This document shows positions 9,221 through 17,777 of a stretch of 64,000 bases of DNA, in pieces. This DNA is from Sphingomonas jaspsi DSM 18422 (lineage in GTDB: Bacteria > Pseudomonadota > Alphaproteobacteria > Sphingomonadales > Sphingomonadaceae). The notes beneath the pieces are model-generated. The model ran no database searches and was not told the DNA's origin. It saw only the letters and a list, made by a program, of their open reading frames with translations. Each line of letters begins with the position of its first letter. Positions within the stretch are counted from its first letter, which is position 1. The position numbers and the translations under genes are program-made. The stretch covers positions 989,810 through 1,053,809 of the forward strand of contig NZ_KK073876.1 in the NCBI RefSeq assembly GCF_000585415.1. Direction: 5' to 3'.

Positions 9221-9606
9221 TGGCGGAGCGCATCCCCCTGATCCGCGTCACCGCCATGCCGACCGACACCAACCCCTATGGCGGGGTGTTCGGCGGCTGG
9301 CTGATGAGCCAGATGGCGCTGGCGGCGGGGTCGCTCGCCTCGCGCACCGCCAAGGGCAAATGCGTCGTCGTCGCGGCGACAGACCTCAATTTCACTGGCG
9401 CGCCGTCGGTGGGTGACGAAATCTCGGTCTATGCCCATATCGCGCGGCAGGGCCGCAGCAGCATAACCATCAAGGCCGAGGCCGAAGCGCGCGAGCGCGA
9501 CGGCGAGCGGACATTCGACATTGCGGCGGGGGTCTTCACCTTCGTCGCGCTGGACCAGAACGACAGGCCGCGGGCAATCGCGGCGGAGGAAGTGACCCAT
9601 GGCTGA
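9220..9606 (+). CDS. YciA-like hotdog acyl-CoA thioesterase
   Basis: A 128-residue hotdog-fold protein matching the acyl-CoA thioesterase YciA: MPTDTNPYGGVFGGWLMSQM, then VAATDLNFTGAPSVGDEISVYA. Position 33 is Ala (MSQMALAAG), where E. coli YciA has the proposed catalytic Asp (MSQMD), so activity or mechanism may differ. Its ATG overlaps the previous stop, and its end overlaps lpdA by 8 nt. This places CoA-ester turnover in the same transcript as the acetyl-CoA-forming complex. Confidence 0.82.
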   Translation: MAERIPLIRVTAMPTDTNPYGGVFGGWLMSQMALAAGSLASRTAKGKCVVVAATDLNFTGAPSVGDEISVYAHIARQGRSSITIKAEAEARERDGERTFDIAAGVFTFVALDQNDRPRAIAAEEVTHG

Positions 9607-11014
9607 CGCAACCTATGACCTCATCGTCCTCGGCAGTGGACCCGGCGGCTATGTCGCGGCGATCCGCGCCGCGCAGCTCGGCCTCAAGGTGGCGATCGTC
9701 GAACGCGAACTGCTCGGCGGCATCTGCCTCAACTGGGGCTGCATCCCGACCAAGGCGTTGCTGCGCTCGGCCGAAGTGTTCCACAACATGAAGCACGCCG
9801 CCGCCTATGGCCTGAAAGCGGAGAAGATCGAGGCCGATCTCGACGCGGTGGTGAAGCGCAGCCGCGGCGTCGCCAAGCAGCTCAATCAGGGCGTCACGCA
9901 CCTGATGAAAAAGAACAAGATCACCGTGCACATGGGCACCGGTTTCCTGACCGCGCCGGGCAAGATCGATGTCACCAGCGAAAAGGGCAAGGAAAGCCTC
10001 ACCGCCAAGCATATCATCGTCGCCACCGGCGCGCGGGCCCGCGACCTGCCGTTCGCGCCTGCCGACGGCAAGCGCATCTGGACCTATCGCCATGCCATGG
10101 TGCCGGCCGAAATGCCGACCGAATTGCTGGTCATCGGGTCGGGCGCGATCGGGATCGAGTTCGCCTCCTTCTACAACGACATGGGCGCCAAGGTGACCGT
10201 GGTCGAAATGATGGACCGCATCGTGCCGGTCGAGGACGCCGATGTCTCGGCCTTCCTCGAAAAGTCGCTGACCAAGCAGGGCCTGACGATCATGACCGGT
10301 GCCGGGATCGAAGGGCTGACGAGCGATGCCAAGGGCGTCACCGCCAAGATCAAAGGCAAGGATGGCAAGATTGCCGAGCAGAAGTTCAGCCATGCCATCG
10401 TCGCCATCGGCATCGTCCCCAACACCGAAAATATCGGGCTGGAACCGCTCGGCGTGAAAATGGAGCGCGGGATCATCGCCACCGACGGCCTGATGCGCAC
10501 CAACGTGCCCGGCATCTGGGCGATCGGCGACGTGACCCCCGGCCCGTGGCTGGCGCACAAGGCGAGCCACGAAGGCGTCATCGCGGCCGAAGCGATCGCG
10601 CAGGCGCTCGGCAACAAGGATGTCCATCCCCACGCGATGGACAAGTCGAATATCCCGGGCTGCACCTACTGCCACCCGCAGGTCGCCAGCGTCGGCCTGA
10701 CCGAGGCCAAGGCCAAAGAAGCGGGATACTCCGTCAAGGCTGGCACCTTCCCCTTTATTGGCAACGGCAAGGCGATCGCGCTGGGCGAGGCCGAAGGCTT
10801 CATCAAGACGGTGTTCGACGCCAAGACCGGCGAGCTTCTGGGCGCGCACATGGTCGGCGCGGAAGTCACCGAGCTGATCCAGGGCTACACCATCGGAAAG
10901 CAGGCCGAGCTGGTCGAGCAGGACTTCATGCAGACCGTTTTCCCGCACCCGACATTGAGCGAAATGATGCACGAAAGCGTGCTGGGCGCCTACGGACGCG
11001 CACTGCACATTTGA
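9599..11014 (+). CDS. lpdA: Dihydrolipoamide dehydrogenase (E3)
   Basis: FAD disulfide oxidoreductase that reoxidises dihydrolipoamide in 2-oxoacid dehydrogenase complexes. The FAD-binding motif is LIVLGSGPGGYVAAIRA, the redox-active pair Cys43/Cys48 is in GGICLNWGCIPTKALL, the NAD motif is LLVIGSGAIGIEFA, and the interface His is in FPHPTLSEMMHE near the C-terminus. It is 471 aa, full length. It overlaps the thioesterase gene and ends the pdhC operon. Some sphingomonads carry several lpd genes; pairing with PdhC is inferred from position. Confidence 0.95.
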   Translation: MADATYDLIVLGSGPGGYVAAIRAAQLGLKVAIVERELLGGICLNWGCIPTKALLRSAEVFHNMKHAAAYGLKAEKIEADLDAVVKRSRGVAKQLNQGVTHLMKKNKITVHMGTGFLTAPGKIDVTSEKGKESLTAKHIIVATGARARDLPFAPADGKRIWTYRHAMVPAEMPTELLVIGSGAIGIEFASFYNDMGAKVTVVEMMDRIVPVEDADVSAFLEKSLTKQGLTIMTGAGIEGLTSDAKGVTAKIKGKDGKIAEQKFSHAIVAIGIVPNTENIGLEPLGVKMERGIIATDGLMRTNVPGIWAIGDVTPGPWLAHKASHEGVIAAEAIAQALGNKDVHPHAMDKSNIPGCTYCHPQVASVGLTEAKAKEAGYSVKAGTFPFIGNGKAIALGEAEGFIKTVFDAKTGELLGAHMVGAEVTELIQGYTIGKQAELVEQDFMQTVFPHPTLSEMMHESVLGAYGRALHI

Positions 11015-11024
11015 TGTTAACCTG

Positions 11025-11053
11025 TTGATTAATGAAGTTTCTGTGCGAATAGT
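11025..11053 (+). promoter_or_regulatory. Candidate promoter for the 11109 gene
   Basis: TTGATT (11025-11030) is separated by 17 nt from AATAGT (11048-11053), a fair sigma-70-type arrangement in the AT-rich gap after lpdA. It sits about 55 nt before the next start codon, which also has a strong GAGGGAGGA ribosome-binding site. Confidence 0.4.
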
Positions 11054-11108
11054 CCGATCCTCGGCCTTTCCGTTGTAGAGGAATGGCCATCGTTCGAGGG
11101 AGGATCGC

Positions 11109-11846
11109 ATGAACCGAGTTCGACTAGCGTTTGCCGCAGCCTTGATGATCCCGCTGTCCGCACCTTTGTGGGCGCAGGCGGTGGTGCCAGTCCGCTTTCC
11201 GGCGGGACAAACCGGCACCGTCGTGACCGACCGCATCGTCGGTCGGCAGTTCAAGGATTATCGAGTCAATCTTCGCGCTGGCCAGATGCTCAGCGTCAAT
11301 ATGGCGACTGTCCGCGGCGCTCCCTATTTCAACGTCATTGAGCCTGGTGCGGGCGATGTGGCTGTCTTTGTCGGGTCGACCAGCGGTTCGAATTTTGAAA
11401 TCCGAACCCGCATGAGCGGCGGATACACGGTTCGCGTTTATCAGATGCGGGCCGACGAACGTCGCGGCGCGATCGCGGCCTATCGTCTGTCGATCCGTGC
11501 TACCGGCGGCGCGGCGGCGCACCCGACCGCTCCGGCCCATCATCCCGCCGACGCCTTGGTCGCAGGCACGCCCTATCACGCGACGTCGATCATCCGCTGT
11601 CGGGCTTCTGCCGGCGCCGCGATGGGCCAATGCAAGGCGGGGGTGATCCGCCGTCCGGGTTCGGCCACGGTCCATCTCGACACGCCGGATGGCGGTGAAC
11701 GAACCATCAACTTCCGCGACGGTCGCGCCGTATCGAGCGACGCGTCGGTGGCGATCCGTGTCACGCGGCAGGGCGACACCAGCGTCATCCGCATTGGCCA
11801 GTATGAATATTACGAAATCCCCGACGCGCTGCCGTTCGGCGGTTGA
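11109..11846 (+). CDS. Secreted protein, unknown function
   Basis: A 245-residue protein with a signal peptide (MNRVRLAFAAALMIPLSAPLWAQA). The mature part has two beta-rich segments separated by a His/Pro/Ala linker (AAAHPTAPAHHPA). The first, about 27-132, resembles pre-peptidase-like or inhibitor-like beta domains (DYRVNLRAGQMLSVNM, YTVRVYQMRADERRGAIAAY). The second has two cysteines (IIRCRA and GQCKAG). No enzyme motif is visible. The strong ribosome-binding site suggests good expression. Confidence 0.75.
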   Translation: MNRVRLAFAAALMIPLSAPLWAQAVVPVRFPAGQTGTVVTDRIVGRQFKDYRVNLRAGQMLSVNMATVRGAPYFNVIEPGAGDVAVFVGSTSGSNFEIRTRMSGGYTVRVYQMRADERRGAIAAYRLSIRATGGAAAHPTAPAHHPADALVAGTPYHATSIIRCRASAGAAMGQCKAGVIRRPGSATVHLDTPDGGERTINFRDGRAVSSDASVAIRVTRQGDTSVIRIGQYEYYEIPDALPFGG

Positions 11847-11886
11847 CGCTGGACAGCCCCGCCGATGCCGCTAGGCATTGGCGGGG

Positions 11887-12813
11887 ATGAGCCAGCAAGG
11901 ACACGACAACCGAACCCTTTGGATCGCCTTCGCGGCGAATCTTGGCATTGCCGTGTCGAAGTTCGTCGCGGCGGCGATTACCGGATCCTCGGCAATGCTG
12001 ACCGAGGGCGTCCACAGCGTCGTCGATTCGTCTAACCAACTGCTGCTGCTTTGGGGGCGAAAGGCATCGCGCCGCCCGCCCGACAAGCTCCACCCCTTCG
12101 GCTATGGCCGCGAACTTTATTTCTGGAGCTTCGTCGTCGCCGTGCTGGTGTTCGCGCTCGGCGCCGGCGTCTCGGTCTACGAAGGCATCGTGCATATTTC
12201 GAACCCCGAACCCGCAGTGTCGCCGATCATCGCGTTCGGGGTGCTCGGCATCGCCTTCCTGCTCGAAGGCGGGTCGACGGTCAGCGCGTTCAAGGATTTT
12301 CGCGCTGCCAAGGGACAACTCGGCTGGCTCCAGGCGGTACAGCGTTCGAAGGACCCGCCCGGCTTCATCGTCCTGCTCGAAAATGGCGCGGCGATGTTCG
12401 GCATCGTCGTCGCGGCGATCGGGCTCGGCATTTCCCTCGTCACCGGCGATCCGCGCTTCGACGGCGCGGCGTCGGTCGTCATCGGCCTGATCCTGGGCGT
12501 CACTGCTTTCCTGCTGGCCTATGAATCGAAGGCGCTGCTGATCGGCGAGGCGGCGGACCCGGAGATGGTCGATGCGCTGCGCGAGATGATCGAGCAGCGG
12601 CCCGGCGTTACCGCGGTCGGCGAAGTGCTGACCGTCCACTCTTCGCCCGACCAAGTGACCGCGATGGTGTCGGTCGATTTCGACGACGGCCAGTCGGCGC
12701 GCGACGTCGAACAACTGGTCTGGTCGATCGAGCGCGAGGCGGCGAACCGCTTCCCGTTGATCAAGCGCCTGTACCTCCGCCCCCGCGGCCACCCGCACGG
12801 CCTCGACGAATAG
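11887..12813 (+). CDS. Cation diffusion facilitator (CDF) metal transporter
   Basis: Inner-membrane exporter of divalent metal ions such as Zn2+ or Fe2+. It has the CDF layout of about six membrane segments. TM2 metal-site residues lie in EGVHSVVDSSNQ, the conserved cytoplasmic KLHPFGYGRELYFWSF follows, and the C-terminal ferredoxin-like domain ends at RLYLRPRG. About 309 aa. ATG 11887 is chosen; an upstream in-frame TTG at 11878 adds only three residues. Metal specificity cannot be read from sequence. Confidence 0.88.
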   Translation: MSQQGHDNRTLWIAFAANLGIAVSKFVAAAITGSSAMLTEGVHSVVDSSNQLLLLWGRKASRRPPDKLHPFGYGRELYFWSFVVAVLVFALGAGVSVYEGIVHISNPEPAVSPIIAFGVLGIAFLLEGGSTVSAFKDFRAAKGQLGWLQAVQRSKDPPGFIVLLENGAAMFGIVVAAIGLGISLVTGDPRFDGAASVVIGLILGVTAFLLAYESKALLIGEAADPEMVDALREMIEQRPGVTAVGEVLTVHSSPDQVTAMVSVDFDDGQSARDVEQLVWSIEREAANRFPLIKRLYLRPRGHPHGLDE

Positions 12814-12848
12814 CTAGACTTCGCGCGGCGGCGCGCTAGCGTCGGGTC

Positions 12849-13781
12849 GTGACCCACGCCACCGGCACCCACCATTTCGTCCCGGACCCGCGCAACGCGG
12901 ATGTGCTGATCGACATCAATGGAACGCACGTGCCGCGCCCGCAGGCGACGGTCAGCGTGTTCGACAGCGGTTTCATGCTGGGGGACGGGGTGTGGGAAGG
13001 GGTGCGCGTTCATCGCGGCAAGATCGCCTTCCTCGATCGACATCTCGACCGGCTGTGGCGCGGGGCCAAGGCGATCGCGATGGATGTCGGGATCACACGC
13101 AAGGAAATGGTGCGGCGACTCTATGCCGTGCTCGATGCCAACAAGATGGATGGCGACGGGGTTCACATTCGCCTGATGGTGACGCGCGGGATTCGTTCGA
13201 CCCCTTACCAGGACCCGCGCGTGGTGATCTCGCCGGCGACCATCGTCATCATCCCCGAATGGAAGGCGCCGACGCCAGAAACGGCGACGCGCCTGCTGAA
13301 GCTGTTTACCGTCCACGTCCGCCGCGGCTATCCCGATGTGCAGGACCCCAAGCTCAATTCGCATTCGAAGCTCAACTGCATCACCGCCTGCATCCAGGCG
13401 GCGGAGGCGGGGGCGGACGAGGCGTTGATGCTCGACCCGCACGGTTTCGTCGCGACCTGCAATTCGGCGCATTTCTTCATCGTCCGCGGCGGCGAAATCT
13501 GGACGTCGAGCGGCGATTACTGCCTCGACGGGATCACCCGCGGGATGGTGATCGAGATTGCGCGCGAGGCGGGCATCCCGGTGTTCGAGCGCAACTTCAG
13601 CCTGACCGACGTCTATGGTGCGGACGAAGCGTTCACGACGGGCACCTTTGCCGGGGTGGCGCCGGTTGGCACGATCGACGGACGCCTGATCTCTTCGACG
13701 CGCGGGCCGATGGTCGAGCGGTTGCAGCAGCTCTATCTGGCGCGGCTGGAGCGCGACGTGGCGGAAGCCGACCGCCCTTGA
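12849..13781 (+). CDS. Class IV PLP aminotransferase
   Basis: Fold-type IV aminotransferase (branched-chain, D-amino-acid or 4-amino-4-deoxychorismate lyase superfamily) of 310 aa. Family motifs are VSVFDSGFMLGDGVWEGVRVHRG near the N-terminus (given in part), the Lys-containing LNSHSKLNCITACIQA, ALMLDPHGFVATCNSAHFF, and DEAFTTGTFAGVAPVG near the C-terminus. The start is GTG 12849. Its TGA overlaps the TTG start of the sulfotransferase-like gene. The substrate is uncertain; a branched-chain or non-standard amino acid is likely. Confidence 0.82.
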   Translation: MTHATGTHHFVPDPRNADVLIDINGTHVPRPQATVSVFDSGFMLGDGVWEGVRVHRGKIAFLDRHLDRLWRGAKAIAMDVGITRKEMVRRLYAVLDANKMDGDGVHIRLMVTRGIRSTPYQDPRVVISPATIVIIPEWKAPTPETATRLLKLFTVHVRRGYPDVQDPKLNSHSKLNCITACIQAAEAGADEALMLDPHGFVATCNSAHFFIVRGGEIWTSSGDYCLDGITRGMVIEIAREAGIPVFERNFSLTDVYGADEAFTTGTFAGVAPVGTIDGRLISSTRGPMVERLQQLYLARLERDVAEADRP

Positions 13782-14512
13782 CCATCCGCATCGCCATGTG
13801 GTCCGGGCCGCGCAACCTGTCGACCGCGATGATGCGCAGCTTCGGAAGCCGCGCCGACACGGTGGTCAGCGACGAGCCCTTCTACGGCGCGTACCTCCGC
13901 ACCACCGGCGACCCCCAGCCGATGGCCGACGAGGTGATGGCCTCGATGGATACCGACTGGCGGTCGGTGGCCGAGGCGATGGCTGGCCCACCGCCGGGCG
14001 ATGCGCCGATCTGGTACCAGAAGCATATGGCGCATCATATGGAAGGCCCGGTGGGCCTTGGCGACATGCCCGGACTGACCAACTCCTTCCTGATCCGCGA
14101 TCCAGCGCGGGTCGTCGCCAGCTACGCTGCCAAGCGGGTGAAGGTGCGGCCCGACCACCTCGGCACCGCGCGCCAGGTCGACTATTTCGAGCGCGAGGCC
14201 GACCGGCTGGGCAAGGCACCGCCGGTGATCGACAGCGCCGATGTGCTGCGCGATCCGGAAGGCACGCTGTCGCGCTTGTGCGAGGCACTCGGCATCCCGT
14301 TCGACCGCGCCATGCTGCGCTGGGAGCCGGGATACCGGCCGAGCGACGGCATCTGGGCGACGCACTGGTACGATTCGGTGATCGCATCGACCGGTTTCGG
14401 CCCGCCCGACGAGCGGCCGGTCGACCTCGATGACGAAGCCAAGGCAGTGGCCGATGCCTGCCGCGCCGACTATGAACATCTGTCCCGATTTGCCCTGAGG
14501 AGAACCGCATGA
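13778..14512 (+). CDS. Sulfotransferase-like P-loop protein
   Basis: A 244-residue protein starting MTIRIAMWSGPRNLSTAMMR, a P-loop of the sulfotransferase superfamily. It continues with VVSDEPFYGAYL, PIWYQKHMAHHM, SFLIRDPARVVASYAAKR and VIDSADVLRDPEGTLSRLCEALGIPF, which match the family's 3'-phosphate region and C-terminal helix. The probable start is TTG 13778 overlapping the aminotransferase stop (TTGA); ATG 13796 is the alternative. It ends ATGA with the amidohydrolase. The link to an aminotransferase is conserved enough in overlap to suggest a shared pathway, which I cannot name. Confidence 0.75.
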   Translation: MTIRIAMWSGPRNLSTAMMRSFGSRADTVVSDEPFYGAYLRTTGDPQPMADEVMASMDTDWRSVAEAMAGPPPGDAPIWYQKHMAHHMEGPVGLGDMPGLTNSFLIRDPARVVASYAAKRVKVRPDHLGTARQVDYFEREADRLGKAPPVIDSADVLRDPEGTLSRLCEALGIPFDRAMLRWEPGYRPSDGIWATHWYDSVIASTGFGPPDERPVDLDDEAKAVADACRADYEHLSRFALRRTA

Positions 14513-15795
14513 CCGCTCGCCTGCTTGTTGCCGCCGTGTCGGCGATCGCCCTTGCCGCGCCGGCGATGGCGGAAAAGGTGGTGGTCACCGCGGACCGCTA
14601 CCTCGACGTCCAGACCGGAAAATATGTCGAGCATCCGGCGATCTTCATCGGCGACGATGGACACATCACCTCGATCGCCGATGCGCGGACCGTCCGGTGG
14701 GGCGCCGACGTCCGGCAGATCGACCTTGGCGGCAAGACGCTCGTCCCCGGCCTGATCGACATGCACACGCACCTTGGGCCGGCCGACATCGGCGGCTATC
14801 GCTTCCTCGAATATACCGACAGCTTCTGGCCGATCGCGGCGGTGGGCACGGCACGCCAGATGCTTGACGGCGGGTTCACCACCATCCGCGTGGTGGGGTC
14901 GAGCGATTGGGAGGACGTCGGGCTGAAGCAGGCGATCGACAACGGCTATGCGGTCGGTCCGCGCATCGTCCCGGCTGGCCATGCGCTGGGCGCGACCGGC
15001 GGGCATTGCGACGACACCTATCTGCCGCCCAGCCTGCAGAAAAAGGGCAAGGAAGAAGGGATCGGCGACAGCCCCGAAGAGCTGAAATATCAGGTTCGCC
15101 GCCAGCGCAAGTTCGGGGCGGAGGTGATCAAGGTCTGCGCCACCGGCGGCGTCTTTTCGCGCGGCGACACGCCGGGCCAGCAGCAGCTGACGGTCGAAGA
15201 GCTTAAGGCGATCGCCGATGAAGCCCATATGCAGGGGCTGCGCGTCGCGGCCCACGCCCATGGCGCCAGCGGCATCCGCGCCGCGATCGAAGGCGGTATC
15301 GACACGATCGAACATGCCAGCCTGGTCGACGACGAAGGCATCCGCATGGCGCTGGCGCGCAAGCGCCCGGTCTGGTTTTCGATGGATATCAAGAACACCG
15401 ACTACACCCAGGCCGAGGGCAGGAAGAACGGCGAGCTTGAGGAGAATATCCGCAAGGACCGCGAGATCGGGCAAATCCAGCGCGACAATTTCCGCAAGGC
15501 GACGAGGGCGGGCGTGCGCATGGTGTTCGGGTCGGACGCGGGGGTGATGCCGCACTGGATGGTGGGGCAGCAGTTCGCGACGATGGTCGAATATGGGATG
15601 ACGCCGCTGCAGGCGATCCAGGCCGCGACCCGCAATGCCGCCGAAGCCCTGGGCCGCGACGATGTCGGCGTCATCGCCGTGGGACGGTATGGCGACCTCG
15701 TCGCGGTGACCGGCGATCCGACCGCCAACGTCCGCCTGCTCGAAAAACCGGACGCGGTAGTGAAGGGCGGCGCGCTGGTCGACAAGGCGCGCTAA
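14509..15795 (+). CDS. Secreted amidohydrolase (imidazolonepropionase-like)
   Basis: Metal-dependent amidohydrolase of 428 aa with a signal peptide (MTARLLVAAVSAIALAAPAMA). Metal ligands include His86 and His88 in GLIDMHTHLGP, a probable carbamylated Lys region in EVIKVCATGGVFSRGD, AAHAHG at about 247, IEHASLVDD and the late Asp in VFGSDAGVMPH. This set is typical of the periplasmic Xaa-Pro/Xaa-Arg dipeptidase-like group. The ATG overlaps the upstream stop, completing a three-gene aminotransferase, sulfotransferase-like and amidohydrolase chain. Confidence 0.87.
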   Translation: MTARLLVAAVSAIALAAPAMAEKVVVTADRYLDVQTGKYVEHPAIFIGDDGHITSIADARTVRWGADVRQIDLGGKTLVPGLIDMHTHLGPADIGGYRFLEYTDSFWPIAAVGTARQMLDGGFTTIRVVGSSDWEDVGLKQAIDNGYAVGPRIVPAGHALGATGGHCDDTYLPPSLQKKGKEEGIGDSPEELKYQVRRQRKFGAEVIKVCATGGVFSRGDTPGQQQLTVEELKAIADEAHMQGLRVAAHAHGASGIRAAIEGGIDTIEHASLVDDEGIRMALARKRPVWFSMDIKNTDYTQAEGRKNGELEENIRKDREIGQIQRDNFRKATRAGVRMVFGSDAGVMPHWMVGQQFATMVEYGMTPLQAIQAATRNAAEALGRDDVGVIAVGRYGDLVAVTGDPTANVRLLEKPDAVVKGGALVDKAR

Positions 15796-15807
15796 CGGCG
15801 CAGCGCG

Positions 15808-16056
15808 TCAGGCGATGACGCGCACGCCTTCCTTGGCCCATTCGCGGTCGACGTCGACGTCCCAGTCGGCCCATTGCTTGCGCGTGTGGCATTGTACGCG
15901 CTCGATCCGGGTGCCGGTCACCGCTTCGACCTTCAGGCAGTAGAGCGCCTGCTCGCTCGCCGGGGGCGCCCCCGCGTCAGTCGTCGGGGCGGGTTTCGAC
16001 GCAGCGGCCGCGGTCGCCACGATCAGGGTTGCGGCAAGGACGATATTCCAGCGCAT
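15808..16056 (-). CDS. Small secreted protein, unknown function
   Basis: An 82-residue protein with a signal peptide (MRWNIVLAATLIVATAAAA). The mature part has a cysteine in ALYCLKVEAVTGTRIERVQC and a second one at that segment's end, a likely disulfide, followed by RKQWADWDVDVDREWAKEGVRV. The pattern is common in small sphingomonad periplasmic proteins, but I know no function. It is convergent with the amidohydrolase gene. Confidence 0.65.
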   Translation of the reverse strand: MRWNIVLAATLIVATAAAASKPAPTTDAGAPPASEQALYCLKVEAVTGTRIERVQCHTRKQWADWDVDVDREWAKEGVRVIA

Positions 16057-16201
16057 GTGCCAGCTCCTTCGCAGTCAGGGTGATGCGACTATAGCTGACG
16101 ATTGTTCTGGTTGCGAGCAGAGCCGGTCGTTCGTCGAAATCACACCGCCATCGGCATTGCGGCGGATGACCCGCATCGCGGTACGGTATATACTGGCGAC
16201 C

Positions 16202-17101
16202 ATGCGGAACCGGGCATCTCTTTCCATCGCGCCGCTGGCGATCTGCCTGGCGATGCCGGCTTATGCCCAGGCCGATCCGGAGCCCGATTCGTCCAACGCG
16301 ATCACCGTCGAGGGCAAACGCCAGACCATCGACCGTCAGGTCAAGGAAATGGCAAAGTCGATCGGCGAGCGGCCGCGGGCGGGAAAGCCGCTGGCCAAAT
16401 TCTACGGCGAGCTGTGCATGGCGGTCTACGGCCTGCGCCGCGACGTCGCACTCGACTTCATCGACCGCGTCAATGCCAATGCGCAGCAGCTTGGCATCAA
16501 GGTCGGCGGCAAGGGCTGCACCGTCAACAGCTTCGTCGGCTTCGCCCGCGACAGCCGCTCGGCGCTTGGAGAGCTCAAGAGGAGCCATAGCTGGCTGTTC
16601 GACCAGCTGTACCGCTACGAGCAGAAACGCATCGGGCTTGGCAGCGGCGCGGTCCAAGCGTGGCATATCACGGAAGAAGTCGGCGAAAACGGACGGGCGA
16701 TGGGTGTCGGACGCGACGACGCGATGCGAGAATTCAAGGTCAACACCGGTTATCGGGCGACGCGGCAGGGGCAGGCGATCCGCATCGAGCTTTCGGGCTC
16801 CATCGTCCTCATCGACAATCGCGTCGTGCCTGGCAAGACCGTGCAGCAGCTGGCCGACTATGCGTCGATGCGGATTTTCGCCTCGATCCGCGACCTCGAC
16901 GAAGCCCCGGCCGGGTCGGTGGACACGATCCTGTCGCTGTTCGCCGACGATGCGCCGCCGCCCGGGCTGACGACCTTCGACCGGGCCTATCTCAATGGCC
17001 TCTACCGCCTGCCGGAATCGGCACAGAGCGGGGCCATCGGCGATGCGACGCGCGCGGCCTTCTGGCGTGAAAGGGACCAGCCGCAGGCTGACGGACAGTA
17101 G
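16202..17101 (+). CDS. Secreted protein, unknown function
   Basis: A 299-residue protein with a signal peptide (MRNRASLSIAPLAICLAMPAYAQA). A basic helical N-terminal part (KRQTIDRQVKEMAKSIGERP) precedes a segment with two cysteines (GELCMAVYG and GKGCTVNSF). The C-terminal part resembles secreted proteins ending LTxFDxAYLxxLYRLP (here LTTFDRAYLNGLYRLPESA). No catalytic motif is recognised. Start ATG 16202 is taken because it begins the signal peptide; longer in-frame starts lack one. Confidence 0.7.
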   Translation: MRNRASLSIAPLAICLAMPAYAQADPEPDSSNAITVEGKRQTIDRQVKEMAKSIGERPRAGKPLAKFYGELCMAVYGLRRDVALDFIDRVNANAQQLGIKVGGKGCTVNSFVGFARDSRSALGELKRSHSWLFDQLYRYEQKRIGLGSGAVQAWHITEEVGENGRAMGVGRDDAMREFKVNTGYRATRQGQAIRIELSGSIVLIDNRVVPGKTVQQLADYASMRIFASIRDLDEAPAGSVDTILSLFADDAPPPGLTTFDRAYLNGLYRLPESAQSGAIGDATRAAFWRERDQPQADGQ

Positions 17102-17343
17102 CGGCCTGTCAGGATCGGCTGCAGCCCGAATAGGGGTCGCGGAAAAGTTGACGCAAGGCGCGCCAACCCGTAAGGGGCCGCTCGTCCGAGACGGCAGCGA
17201 TTCTCGCCTCGTGCCGGACAAGAGCTGAACATTGCTCAGGCGAACGCGAAGGCCGGTGACCCAAGGGTCGTCCGGATTTCGCGCTTTTGCCTTGGGCAAA
17301 AGTAACCGCCGGGGGCTTCCCGGCAAGGAAAGGTGAAGGCTTC
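17102..17343 (+). promoter_or_regulatory. Promoter and leader of the str operon
   Basis: The 242-nt gap before rpsL holds a TTGACG element at 17148-17153 with no good -10 at 17 nt (TAAGGG). Nearer the gene are two perfect hairpins: CTTTTGCC / GGCAAAAG at 17284-17302 (3-nt loop) and GCCGGG / CCCGGC at 17308-17324. An AAGGAAAGGTGAAGG ribosome-binding region follows. The paired hairpins just before the start are candidate autoregulatory mRNA structures. Confidence 0.5.
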
Positions 17344-17715
17344 ATGCCGACGATTAACCAGCTGATCCGCAAGGGTCGCGACCCGCAGAAGGCCAAGTCG
17401 AAGGTCCCTGCGATGGAACAGAACCCGCAAAAGCGCGGCGTTTGCACTCGCGTTTACACCACCACCCCGAAGAAGCCGAACTCGGCGCTTCGCAAGGTTG
17501 CCAAGGTCCGCCTGACCAACCAGCGCGAAGTCATTTCGTACATTCCGGGTGAAGGCCACAACCTGCAGGAGCACTCGGTTGTGCTCATCCGCGGCGGCCG
17601 TGTGCGCGACCTTCCGGGCGTGCGTTACCACGTGCTGCGCGGCGTCCTCGACACGCAGGGCGTGAAGGACCGCAAGCAGTCCCGTTCGAAGTACGGCGCC
17701 AAGCGTCCGAAGTAA
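17344..17715 (+). CDS. rpsL: 30S ribosomal protein S12
   Basis: Decoding-centre protein of the small subunit, 123 aa, first gene of the str operon. The conserved loop [20 protein letters not shown] includes Lys43 (counting Met), so the wild-type streptomycin-sensitive residue is kept. The second loop, about residues 85-95, is [16 protein letters not shown]. Start ATG 17344 ([11 protein letters not shown]) is conserved; an upstream in-frame ATG is not family-like. Confidence 0.98.
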   Translation: MPTINQLIRKGRDPQKAKSKVPAMEQNPQKRGVCTRVYTTTPKKPNSALRKVAKVRLTNQREVISYIPGEGHNLQEHSVVLIRGGRVRDLPGVRYHVLRGVLDTQGVKDRKQSRSKYGAKRPK

Positions 17716-17777
17716 GCTGGTTTCGTCGGTCGCGCCGCGAGAACACGCGAAGCGCGCCGCTCTGAAAGGAATAGAAT

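Noticed and set aside
11017..11032. TTAA-N8-TTAA after lpdA as a CtrA box
   Set aside because: The spacing is 8, not 7; treated as part of an ordinary AT-rich promoter.
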